The position numbers and the translations under genes are program-made. DNA of 8,080 bases from Actinomycetes bacterium (GTDB taxonomy: Bacteria > Actinomycetota > Actinomycetes > Actinomycetales > Cellulomonadaceae), in assembly GCA_023390875.1 (NCBI GenBank), contig JAEWCA010000344.1, positions 1 through 8,080 of the forward strand. Direction: 5' to 3'. The notes under the pieces were generated by a model that made no database searches, was not told the origin of the DNA, and saw only the letters and a program-made list of their open reading frames with translations. Numbering within the stretch: the stretch's first letter is position 1; each line of letters opens with the position of its first letter. Below are positions 1-6,543 of the stretch, one piece after another.

Positions 1-264
1 GCCTCCAGCCTGACGACCGCGGACGCCGCGTTCGCCGCCGCACGCGAGGCCCAGCGCGAGGCCGCCGCCGCCCGTGCCCGGTCGGCCGAGGTGTACGAAC
101 GCTCGGCCCTCGCGCACGAGGCCGCCGCGGACGTGCACGAACGACTCGCGGAGCTGGGCCAGCAGCCGAAGCTGCACCGCGCGAAGGCGGACGAGCACCG
201 TCGTGCGGCCGAGGCGGACTGGGACGCGAGCAGACGCCGCAACCGGCGGGGGGCGAGCACATGA
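1..264 (+). CDS. Ala/Glu/Arg-rich helical protein, C-terminal part (unknown function)
   Basis: This is an open frame from the window edge to a TGA at 262-264, giving 87 visible residues; the start lies outside. The composition is dominated by Ala, Arg, Glu and His with almost no Gly or Pro until the end, and runs such as EAQREAAAARARSAEVYER suggest one or two long amphipathic helices or a coiled coil. There is no signal peptide, membrane segment or recognisable catalytic motif in the visible part. The stop overlaps the CheB start as ATGA, so the two are very probably co-transcribed and translationally coupled. Small Ala-rich helical proteins of this look are common in actinobacteria and lack an assigned function. 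I infer only that it belongs to the same signalling operon. It is soluble and cytoplasmic as far as can be seen. Confidence 0.75.
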   Translation, partial: ASSLTTADAAFAAAREAQREAAAARARSAEVYERSALAHEAAADVHERLAELGQQPKLHRAKADEHRRAAEADWDASRRRNRRGAST

Positions 265-1352
265 GCGCACCGACACCCGGTCCGCCGCCGAGGGCCGACG
301 GTCCGCTCGTCCGCGACCTGGTCGTCGTGGGCGCGTCCGCGGGGGGTGTCGAGGCCCTGCGCAAGCTCGTCTCCGGCCTCCCCGCCGACCTGCCCGCCGC
401 CGTGCTGGTGGTCCTGCACATCCCGGCGTACAGCCGCAGCGCGCTCGCGTCGATCCTCGGCAGGGCGGGCCGGCTGCCGGTCGAGCAGGCGCACGAGGAC
501 ACGGCGCTCGTCCCCGGTCGCATCCTCGTCGCGCCGCCCGACCACCACCTGCTCGTCGCCGACGGTCACGTCACGCTGTCCCGCGGCCCCCGGGAGAACG
601 GGCACCGGCCCTCCGTCGACGTCCTGTTCCGCTCGGCAGCGCGCGCCGCCGGCCCTCGCGTGATCGGCGTGGTGCTCTCGGGCACCCTCGACGACGGGAC
701 CGCCGGCCTCGTCGCGATCCGCGAGCGTGGGGGCCTGTCGGTGGTCCAGGACCCCGACGACGCGGCCTACCCCGGGATGCCGCTGTCCGCCGTCGAGGGT
801 GACTCGCCCGACGCCGTGCTGCCCCTCGACGAGATCCCGGAGCTGCTGCGCGCACTGGTGGGGTCGCGGGTCGACCACCCCGACCGCGAGGTCTCCGAGC
901 TCATGGACGTGGAGGTCGCCATGGCCGTCCCCGAGGACGACGCGCTCAACTCCGCCGAGCGCCCCGGCGTCCCGTCCGGGTTCGCGTGCCCCGACTGCCA
1001 CGGGGTCCTGTTCGAGATCGACGAAGGGCACATGCGCCGGTTCCGCTGCCGGGTGGGCCACGCCTGGTCCGCGAACAGCCTCGCCGCGCAGCAGGCGGCA
1101 GCCGTCGAGGGCGCGCTCTGGACCGCGCTGCGCGCGCTCGAGGAGAAGGCGGCCCTGGCGGACCGGATGGCCCGCAGCGCCGACGCGCGCGGTCACGTCA
1201 TGACCGCGGCCACGTTCGCCGAGCAGGCGCTCGAGGCGCGCGACTCCGCGATCGCCCTGCGGGACCTCATCGAGCGCTCGTCGTCGCTCGTGCCCGAACC
1301 GGCGGGGGCGGCCGAGCCGCCGACCGTCGAGCCTGCGCAGGCGTTACCGTGA
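261..1352 (+). CDS. cheB: Stand-alone CheB-type protein-glutamate methylesterase with C-terminal Cys/His cluster
   Basis: CheB hydrolyses glutamyl methyl esters, and deamidates Gln, on chemoreceptor-like substrates in the cytoplasm. Residues ~19-200 form the methylesterase domain. The Ser of GASAGG (S26), the His of VLHIPA (H53) and the second Asp of GTLDDGT (D145) match the family catalytic triad. No receiver domain precedes it, so activity is not controlled by classical CheA phosphotransfer within this chain. After an acidic linker (~200-240) comes a CPDC...C...H arrangement (C243, C246, C263, H267) that could bind zinc, then a helical tail (~270-345) rich in Ala, Glu and Leu. The ATG overlaps the upstream stop (ATGA), and a G-rich stretch lies just before it, which supports this start. 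The CheR gene starts 34 bases downstream, so the two form an eraser/writer pair. The fold is certain; the substrate is unknown. Confidence 0.93.
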   Translation: MSAPTPGPPPRADGPLVRDLVVVGASAGGVEALRKLVSGLPADLPAAVLVVLHIPAYSRSALASILGRAGRLPVEQAHEDTALVPGRILVAPPDHHLLVADGHVTLSRGPRENGHRPSVDVLFRSAARAAGPRVIGVVLSGTLDDGTAGLVAIRERGGLSVVQDPDDAAYPGMPLSAVEGDSPDAVLPLDEIPELLRALVGSRVDHPDREVSELMDVEVAMAVPEDDALNSAERPGVPSGFACPDCHGVLFEIDEGHMRRFRCRVGHAWSANSLAAQQAAAVEGALWTALRALEEKAALADRMARSADARGHVMTAATFAEQALEARDSAIALRDLIERSSSLVPEPAGAAEPPTVEPAQALP

Positions 1353-1386
1353 GCGCCGGACCAGGACACCGTGCGACGGAGGCGGA

Positions 1387-3222
1387 GTGGACGACCAGCC
1401 CGACGACGAGTTCGAGCGCCTGCTCGACTACCTGAGGGAAGAGCGGGGCTTCGACTTCGGCGGCTACAAGCGCCAGAGCCTCATGCGGCGTGTCCGCCGC
1501 CAGATGGCGGCGGTCGAGATCGGCTCGTTCGAGGACTACCAGGACTACCTCGCGGTGCACCCCGAGGAGTTCGCGACGCTGTTCAACACCGTCCTCATCA
1601 ACGTGACGAGCTTCTTCCGCGACCTCGACTCGTGGGACTACCTGCGCCGCGAGATCACCCCGGCACTGGTCGCGCGGGCGGCAGCGCCGATCCGGGTGTG
1701 GAGCGCGGGCTGCTCGACGGGTGAGGAGGCCTACAGCGTCGCGATGCTGCTCCACCAGGCGCTCGGGCCCGACGACTTCCGGCAGCGGGTCAAGATCTAC
1801 GCGACGGACGTCGACGAGGACGCCCTGACGAAGGCACGGGCCGCGACGTACCACGCCCGGGAGCTGCGCGGCCTGGACCAGCACCAGCTGGCGGAGTTCT
1901 TCGAGCCGACCGCGGACGGTCAGCACACGATCCGCAAGGACGTCCGCCGGGCGGTCATCTTCGGCCGCAACGACCTCGTGCAGGACGCCCCGATCTCCCA
2001 CATCGACCTGCTGCTGTGCCGCAACACGCTGATGTACTTCAACGCCGAGACGCAGGCGCAGATCATCCGCCGGCTGCACTTCGCGCTGCGTCCCAGCGGC
2101 ACGCTGTTCCTCGGCAAGGCGGAGATGCTGCTGTCGCACGCCGAGCTGTTCACGCCGCTCGACCTCAAGCGCCGCTTCTTCCGCCGGGCGAACGACGGCG
2201 TCCCGGAGCGGCGCATCCCCGCGGAGCCGGGCAGGGAGGCCCAGGACCGGTCCACGGAGGTCGCGCGTCTGCGTGACGAGGCCCTGCTGTCGGCGCCGGC
2301 GGCGCAGCTCGTGGTCGCCGCGTCCGGCGAGCTCGTCGCGAGCAACCGCCGGGCGGAGGCGCTGTTCGGCATCTCCCCGCGCGACGTCGGGCGCCCGTTC
2401 CAGGACCTCGAGGTGTCGTACCGGCCCCTCGAGCTGCGCTCGTCGATCGAGAGCGCCATGGCCGAGCGCCGCTCGCTGTGGGAGCACGACGTCGAGTGGC
2501 AGCGCCCCGGCGCCGAGAGCCTGTCGCTCGACGTCCAGGTGATGCCCCTGATCGGTCCCGACTCCGAGCCGCTCGGTGCCACCGTCATCTTCAACGACGT
2601 GACCCGGTACCGGCACCTGCAGCAGGAGCTGCAGTTCGCGAACCGTCAGCTCGAGGCCGCGTACGAGGAGCTCCAGTCCACCAACGAGGAGCTGGAGACC
2701 ACGAACGAGGAGCTCCAGTCGACCGTCGAGGAGCTCGAGACGACGAACGAGGAGCTCCAGTCGACGAACGAGGAGCTCGAGACGATGAACGAGGAGCTCC
2801 AGTCGATGAACGACGAGCTCAACGCCAGCAACGAGGAGCTGCGGCTGCGCACCGTGCAGGTCGGCGAGCTGAACGACCTGATGGAGTCCGTGCTGTCGAG
2901 CCTGCGCGCCGGCGTCGCGGTCGTCGACCCCACCACCACGGTGCTCGCCTGGAACGCGGGCGCGACGGAGCTGTGGGGCCTGCGTGAGGAGGAGGCCGTC
3001 GGGCGCCGGCTGACGGACCTCGACATCGGGCTGCCGCTCGAACCGATCCTCCCGCTCGTCCACCAGCAGCTGGCCACGGTGTCACCGGACGAGACCGTGC
3101 GCGTGTCGGCGGTCAACCGGCGCGGCCGCTCCGTCGACGTGGACGTCACGGTGAGCACGATGCGACGGACCGGGGCCGAGGCGACCGGCGCCATCCTCGT
3201 GATGATGCTGGTCAGCGGCTGA
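1387..3222 (+). CDS. cheR: CheR-type methyltransferase fused to PAS, heptad coiled coil and PAS
   Basis: This is an SAM-dependent protein-glutamate O-methyltransferase with added sensory domains, 611 residues. Residues ~8-75 are the CheR N-terminal helical domain (FERLLDYLREERGF). Residues ~76-265 are the SAM-binding domain: NVTSFFRD (R79), SAGCSTGEEAYS (106-117), YATDVDEDAL (D141) and LCRNTLMYF (N213) match CheR signature segments. A PAS-like domain follows (~297-408), then a coiled coil with nine heptads bearing E-E-L (427-485), then a second PAS domain (~497-608). No histidine kinase or CheB domain is fused, unlike the large CheB-CheR-PAS-kinase hybrids; CheB is encoded separately just upstream. 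The start is a GTG preceded by GGAGG at 1378-1382 with a short 4-base spacer, and the N-terminus then fits the family. It is probably cytoplasmic. Output and substrate are unknown. Confidence 0.93.
   Translation: MDDQPDDEFERLLDYLREERGFDFGGYKRQSLMRRVRRQMAAVEIGSFEDYQDYLAVHPEEFATLFNTVLINVTSFFRDLDSWDYLRREITPALVARAAAPIRVWSAGCSTGEEAYSVAMLLHQALGPDDFRQRVKIYATDVDEDALTKARAATYHARELRGLDQHQLAEFFEPTADGQHTIRKDVRRAVIFGRNDLVQDAPISHIDLLLCRNTLMYFNAETQAQIIRRLHFALRPSGTLFLGKAEMLLSHAELFTPLDLKRRFFRRANDGVPERRIPAEPGREAQDRSTEVARLRDEALLSAPAAQLVVAASGELVASNRRAEALFGISPRDVGRPFQDLEVSYRPLELRSSIESAMAERRSLWEHDVEWQRPGAESLSLDVQVMPLIGPDSEPLGATVIFNDVTRYRHLQQELQFANRQLEAAYEELQSTNEELETTNEELQSTVEELETTNEELQSTNEELETMNEELQSMNDELNASNEELRLRTVQVGELNDLMESVLSSLRAGVAVVDPTTTVLAWNAGATELWGLREEEAVGRRLTDLDIGLPLEPILPLVHQQLATVSPDETVRVSAVNRRGRSVDVDVTVSTMRRTGAEATGAILVMMLVSG
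2665..2841 (+). repeat. In-frame 21-base heptad repeats in the cheR coiled-coil region
   Basis: Eight consecutive 21-base units, plus a ninth partial GAGGAGCTG, each begin gaggagct(c/g) and encode alternating heptads of the type EELQSTN and EELETTN. One unit starts gacgag and encodes DELNASN. Units differ mainly at third bases and at codons 4-7, so this is an old coding repeat, not a recent perfect tandem array. It makes a rigid parallel coiled coil between the two PAS domains. Similar heptads are known in many CheR-PAS fusions. Copy number could vary between strains by slippage or unequal crossing-over, which would change linker length by whole heptads. Confidence 0.9.
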
Positions 3223-3254
3223 GCGTCACCCGTCGGTCGGGCCCGGGAGCCGCT
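3214..3254. terminator. Possible bidirectional terminator at the cheR/ANTAR junction
   Basis: The arms AGCGGCT (3214-3220) and AGCCGCT (3248-3254) are exact inverted complements separated by 27 bases. Within that loop a smaller CCCG-TCGGT-CGGG hairpin can form. Both stop codons lie inside or at the edge of the structure. There is no T-tract on either strand and the outer loop is large, so this may be a chance GC-rich pairing. It is listed because the two convergent genes leave only 3 bases for any other terminator. Confidence 0.25.
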
Positions 3255-3858
3255 CCACCGCCGCCGTGACCGCACGCTCGAAGTACGCCTGGTCGGTGCC
3301 GAGGTCACCGCCGATCTGCTGCGCGGCGGCCACGACGGCCTCCGCCGCCGTGACGAGGTCGAGGTCGCGCTTCCGCGCCGTCCAGCGCAGCAGCTCGAGC
3401 GCCGCGGCGCGGTCGACCCCGTACACCAGGCCCAGGACGCCCACGGACTGCTCGACGGCGCTGCGCCCGGACAGCAGCTCGGCGAGCTGGGCGTTCGCGC
3501 GTCGCGCGGCCCGCTCGGCCACGTCATGGGACACGTCCACGACGACGCCGTCCACGTCGTGCGCGTCGGCCTGCCCCGACGGCACGGGGACACCGGCGAT
3601 GGTCACCTCGCGGCTCACGCCGCGCAGCTCCTTGATCGTGTGCACCTGCGCGAACGCGCGCCCTTCCGAGACGCAGCCGTCGACCGCGGCCTCGAGCACC
3701 GACCGCTCGTCGGCGCGGACGTGCCGCAGCAGGGCGTCGAGCGTCGGCGGGACGTCCCCGGGCGACATGCCGAGGATGTCGTACAGCTCGTCCGACCACC
3801 ACGGTCGCCCCGCCGCCGCGGAGTGGTGGAAGCGAGCCGTCCTGCCTGCGGGGTCCAT
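3226..3858 (-). CDS. PAS-ANTAR domain protein, putative RNA-binding antitermination regulator
   Basis: The predicted protein has 210 residues. Residues ~8-115 resemble a PAS_3 fold; the segment PWWSDELYDILGMSPGDV is typical of its start. The PAS fold ends at VDVSHDVAERAARR. Residues ~126-180 match the ANTAR domain: SGRSAVEQSVGVLGLVYGVD then AAALELLRWTARKRDLDLV. ANTAR domains bind paired hairpins in nascent mRNA and prevent termination; the PAS part would gate this by sensing a ligand or partner. No receiver or GAF domain is present. The ATG at 3858 is preceded on its strand by GAGAGG about 6 bases away and begins just before the PAS fold. The frame stays open further upstream, but without family-like sequence. 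It is convergent with cheR, with 3 bases between stops. Its RNA targets are not evident here. Confidence 0.88.
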   Translation of the reverse strand: MDPAGRTARFHHSAAAGRPWWSDELYDILGMSPGDVPPTLDALLRHVRADERSVLEAAVDGCVSEGRAFAQVHTIKELRGVSREVTIAGVPVPSGQADAHDVDGVVVDVSHDVAERAARRANAQLAELLSGRSAVEQSVGVLGLVYGVDRAAALELLRWTARKRDLDLVTAAEAVVAAAQQIGGDLGTDQAYFERAVTAAVERLPGPTDG

Positions 3859-3925
3859 GGGGCCCTCTCGCCGGTCGGTGGCTCCGCTCCTGGGCTCGAC
3901 GCTGACCACCGTCACGATCCCGGGA

Positions 3926-3931
3926 ATCGTA
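3926..3931 (-). promoter_or_regulatory. Candidate -10 element for the PAS-ANTAR gene
   Basis: Read on the minus strand this is TACGAT, fitting TANNNT. It lies about 68 bases upstream of the ATG at 3858 and would give a leader of roughly 60 bases. I see no convincing -35 at the proper distance, so this is weak. The 166-base divergent region 3859-4024 should hold promoters for both flanking genes. Confidence 0.3.
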
Positions 3932-4012
3932 CGCACGGACCCGGCTGCGGGCATCTCCGGGCACGGACCCGCCCGGGCCGGCCGGCACAGGGCCACCGGT
4001 CTGCGCCGGCTG

Positions 4013-4018
4013 TACGGT
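4013..4018 (+). promoter_or_regulatory. Candidate -10 element for a leaderless mRNA of the metal exporter
   Basis: TACGGT fits the actinobacterial TANNNT -10 consensus and ends 6 bases before the ATG at 4025. That places the expected transcription start on the A of the start codon. There is no Shine-Dalgarno-like sequence in the 15 bases before the ATG, which agrees with leaderless translation. No clear -35 hexamer is visible. Confidence 0.5.
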
Positions 4019-4024
4019 CGGCGC

Positions 4025-4951
4025 ATGCGGAGCGACCACGACCACGGGCACGCCGCGGGTGGGAGCGACGACCACCGCGGCCGGCTCGCGGCTGCGTTCG
4101 CGATCACCGCGGCGATCCTGCTCGCCGAGGTCGTCGGTGCGCTCGTCACCGGGTCCCTCGCGCTGCTCGTCGACGCCGCGCACATGCTCACCGACGCGGC
4201 CGGGCTCGCGCTCGCGCTGTTCGCCGCCCACGTGTCGCTGCGTCCGGCCACGTCGAGCCGCACCTGGGGCTATCGGCGGGCCGAGGTGCTGGCCGCGCTC
4301 GCGCAGTCGGCCGTGCTGCTGGCGGTCGGCGTCTACGTGCTCGTCGAGGGCGTCGCGCGGCTGTTCTCACCGCCCGAGATCGCGTCGGCGCAGCTGCTCG
4401 TGTTCGGCGTCATCGGGCTGGTCGGCAACGTCGCGTCGCTGCTCGTGCTCGCGTCCCGCCGGTCCGCGAACCTCAACCTGCGCGCCGCGTTCCTCGAGGT
4501 GCTGAACGACGCGCTCGGGTCTCTCGCGGTGATCGTCGCCGCCGTCGTCATCGCGACGACCGGGTGGATGCAGGCCGACGCGGTCGCGGGTCTGGTCATC
4601 GGCGTGCTGATCCTGCCCCGCGCCGGCCGGCTGCTGTGGGAGACGACGACCGTGCTGCTCGAGTCGACGCCGCGCGGCCTCGACCTCGACGACGTCCGTG
4701 CGCACCTGCTCGAGGTCGAGCACGTGCGTGACGTCCACGACGTGCACGCGTCCCTCATCGCGACGGGGCTGCCGGTGCTGAGCGCGCACGTGGTCGTCGA
4801 GGACGAGTGCTTCAGCGACGGGCACGCCGGGCGGATCCTCGACCAGCTGCAGGAGTGCGTCGCGACCCACTTCGCCGTGTCCGTCGAGCACTCGACGTTC
4901 CAGATCGAGCCGGCGACGCACCCCGAGCACGAGCACACCGGCCACGCCTGA
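4025..4951 (+). CDS. Cation diffusion facilitator family metal exporter (CzcD/ZitB-like)
   Basis: The predicted protein of 308 residues is an inner-membrane metal/proton antiporter, probably exporting Zn2+ or related divalent ions. The His-rich N-terminus (HDHGH, 5-9) and His/Glu-rich C-terminus (HPEHEHTGHA) suggest metal capture. Six hydrophobic segments occupy roughly 20-42, 46-70, 86-112, 122-143, 155-178 and 181-200. The TM2 metal site is the expected HMLTD (H53, D57). In TM5 the usual His of HxxxD is replaced by Glu (E158-V-L-N-D162). The cytoplasmic domain (~210-295) contains DVHDVHASLIATG and ends with VEHSTFQIE, both typical of the family. The frame is open far upstream, but that part has no family character. 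The ATG at 4025 gives the normal family N-terminus and fits a leaderless promoter. It is divergent from the ANTAR gene and convergent with the TspO-like gene. Confidence 0.93.
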   Translation: MRSDHDHGHAAGGSDDHRGRLAAAFAITAAILLAEVVGALVTGSLALLVDAAHMLTDAAGLALALFAAHVSLRPATSSRTWGYRRAEVLAALAQSAVLLAVGVYVLVEGVARLFSPPEIASAQLLVFGVIGLVGNVASLLVLASRRSANLNLRAAFLEVLNDALGSLAVIVAAVVIATTGWMQADAVAGLVIGVLILPRAGRLLWETTTVLLESTPRGLDLDDVRAHLLEVEHVRDVHDVHASLIATGLPVLSAHVVVEDECFSDGHAGRILDQLQECVATHFAVSVEHSTFQIEPATHPEHEHTGHA

Positions 4952-4975
4952 CCCGCGGGCTCGTCGCGTCAGGCG
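4945..4975. terminator. Bidirectional hairpin spanning both convergent stop codons
   Basis: CGCCTGAC (4945-4952) and GTCAGGCG (4968-4975) are perfect inverted complements. Inside them GCG and CGC can add three pairs after a 2-base bulge, leaving a 7-base loop. The left arm contains the exporter stop (4949-4951) and the right arm contains the stop of the minus-strand gene (4969-4971). The symmetric position between tail-to-tail genes suits a shared terminator. No T-tract follows on either strand, so it would be a non-canonical actinobacterial type. Confidence 0.6.
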
Positions 4976-5793
4976 CGCCGCCGACCGACGACGGACGCGA
5001 CGACCGCCGACACGAGCGCCACGGCGGCGGCCGCCGCGGCAGCGACCGCGACGACCTGGTCCTCGAACGGCGGCGACTGGCGCCCGACGGCGATCCAGGT
5101 CAGCCCCCAGGCCATCGCCGCGCCGACGGGCAGGACCACGGACGCGCGACCTCGGCCGTGCACCGCGTAGCCGACCGCGAGCGCCGCGGCGGCCGCCAGG
5201 ACGACGACCGACCACGCCGTCACGCCGAGCCCGAGGTCGCCGACGTCGGTGGCCGTGAGGAACGCCGTGATGTTCGCGAGCGTCGCGACGCTCACCCACC
5301 CGAGGTACAGCCCGACCGTCACGTCCGTCACGACGTCGGCGGCGCCGCGCGGCGGCATCCGCACGAGCACGACGAACAGCCGGGCGAGCACCGCCAGCAG
5401 CACCAGGATCACGAGGACGCTCGCGGACAGCCAGCCCGCCTGCACCACACCGATCCACGCCGCGTTGAGGAGCATCGACGCCAGGACCCACCACGCCGTC
5501 GCGCGGAACCGCAGGCTGGCCGCCTGACGGGGCAGGGCTTGCGCCACCGCGACGACCGCGAGACCCAGGTAGATCAGCGACCAGATCGAGAACGCCGGTG
5601 TCGCGGGCGCGATCGGGGTCGCGTCCGCCGACAGCGCACCGCCGGCCGCGTCCTGGATCGGTTGCCCGCCGAACGCCCCCGAGCCGAGCGCCGCTCCCCC
5701 GATCGCCAGCACCGCGCCGACGAGCACGAGGACCTGACGCAGGCGGTCGGACGTCTGGGGCGGCGCGGTGGCGGTGCTCGTCACGGTCGTCAT
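4969..5793 (-). CDS. TspO/MBR-like polytopic membrane protein (tryptophan-rich sensory protein family)
   Basis: The predicted protein of 274 residues has about eight hydrophobic segments (~20-38, 66-86, 98-118, 123-144, 156-180, 190-212, 217-237, 247-270). Segments 2-5 carry the TspO-like features: FSIWSLIYLGL, WWVLASMLLNAAWIG and LYLGWVSVATLANITAF, with several Trp residues. Classical TspO has five helices and about 160 residues, so this is a longer relative with added C-terminal helices. TspO proteins bind tetrapyrroles or similar hydrophobic ligands; I do not assign a ligand here. The region between TM1 and TM2 (39-65) is Gly/Ala-rich and probably outside the membrane. The start at 5793 gives the usual short N-terminus before TM1 but has a weak ribosome site. 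An in-frame ATG at 5829, 12 residues earlier, follows GGAGG with a 12-base spacer and is a real alternative. It is downstream of the histidine phosphatase and probably in the same operon. Confidence 0.82.
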   Translation of the reverse strand: MTTVTSTATAPPQTSDRLRQVLVLVGAVLAIGGAALGSGAFGGQPIQDAAGGALSADATPIAPATPAFSIWSLIYLGLAVVAVAQALPRQAASLRFRATAWWVLASMLLNAAWIGVVQAGWLSASVLVILVLLAVLARLFVVLVRMPPRGAADVVTDVTVGLYLGWVSVATLANITAFLTATDVGDLGLGVTAWSVVVLAAAAALAVGYAVHGRGRASVVLPVGAAMAWGLTWIAVGRQSPPFEDQVVAVAAAAAAAVALVSAVVASVVGRRRA

Positions 5794-5854
5794 GCGGCTC
5801 AGGATCGCCGCGTTCCGCCCCGTCGGCATCCGGACGGGCGTCCTCCGGACCCGC

Positions 5855-6511
5855 TCAGGCGACCGAGGGGACCGCCGTCGGATGGCGCATCGGGCGGGCT
5901 GCGACGTGCCCCTGCTGCGCCACGTCGACCGCGATGCTGCGGATCCGTGCCGTGCCGTCCGGCTCGACGTCGACCGTGGAGACGGAGGCGTTGGGCAGCG
6001 GGACCAGCCCCACGTCGTCCACCGTCGCCAGGTACGCGCCGAGCGCGAGGCCGTGCCCGACGACGAGCACGTGCCCCTCGTCGTGCTCGGCGGCGATGCG
6101 GGCGAACACGTCGCGCGTGCGCGCCATGAACTCGGCCGCGGGCTCACCGCCGGGCAGCCCCGGGTGGCGGCCTGCGAGCACCTCCGTGACGAGGTCAGGC
6201 CAGGCGACGACCTCGTCGAGCACGCTCTCCGGCTTTTGCTCGTAGTCGCCGAACGCGTACTCGAGCAGGCCGCGGTCGGTGCGCAGCGGCACGTCGTCGT
6301 GGAACCGTAGCAGCTCGACCGCGGTCGAGACGGCGCGTCCCGACGGCGAGGACCAGACCGCGGTGAACGGCGTCGTCGCGAGGTGCTGCGCGGTCCTGCG
6401 CACACCGGCGCGGCCGTCGCGGGTCAGTGGCGAGTCGCAGCGTCCCTGCAGGACGCGGCGTGCGTTGAAGTGGGTGCGCCCGTGCCGGACGAGCGTCATC
6501 GTGAGGGTCAT
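5855..6511 (-). CDS. Histidine phosphatase family protein (phosphoglycerate mutase-like)
   Basis: The predicted protein of 218 residues is a cytoplasmic phosphohydrolase or mutase using a phosphohistidine intermediate. The RHG motif sits at the N-terminus (LVRHGRTHFN; R9, H10, G11). Other expected active-site residues are R59 in SSPSGRAVSTA, E84 in LLEYAFGDYEQ and H153 in VVGHGLALG. Length and layout fit the small monomeric phosphatases related to GpmB/CobC rather than glycolytic mutase, but the substrate cannot be read from sequence. The ATG at 6511 has AGGG five bases before it; a second Met at residue 5 is possible. A 25- to 61-base gap separates its stop from the TspO-like gene on the same strand, suggesting co-transcription. 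Confidence 0.9.
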   Translation of the reverse strand: MTLTMTLVRHGRTHFNARRVLQGRCDSPLTRDGRAGVRRTAQHLATTPFTAVWSSPSGRAVSTAVELLRFHDDVPLRTDRGLLEYAFGDYEQKPESVLDEVVAWPDLVTEVLAGRHPGLPGGEPAAEFMARTRDVFARIAAEHDEGHVLVVGHGLALGAYLATVDDVGLVPLPNASVSTVDVEPDGTARIRSIAVDVAQQGHVAARPMRHPTAVPSVA

Positions 6512-6543
6512 CGTCGCCCTGCTCTCTGTCGTCGGTGCGGCCG

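Noticed and set aside
2665..2841. CRISPR-like or tandem-repeat array
   Set aside because: Units are in-frame 21-base heptads inside a conserved coding sequence with no spacers, so it is a coiled coil.
1267..3063. Very long open frame (598 codons) on the minus strand opposite cheR
   Set aside because: The product is rich in repeated Leu/Val/Arg words that mirror the plus-strand heptad repeats. It has no family signature and overlaps a clearly recognisable CheR. It is a GC-driven shadow.
3266..4024. Upstream extension of the exporter frame across the ANTAR gene
   Set aside because: The 253 extra codons are antisense to a clear PAS-ANTAR gene and have no membrane or CDF character. The exporter N-terminus at 4025 is normal for the family.
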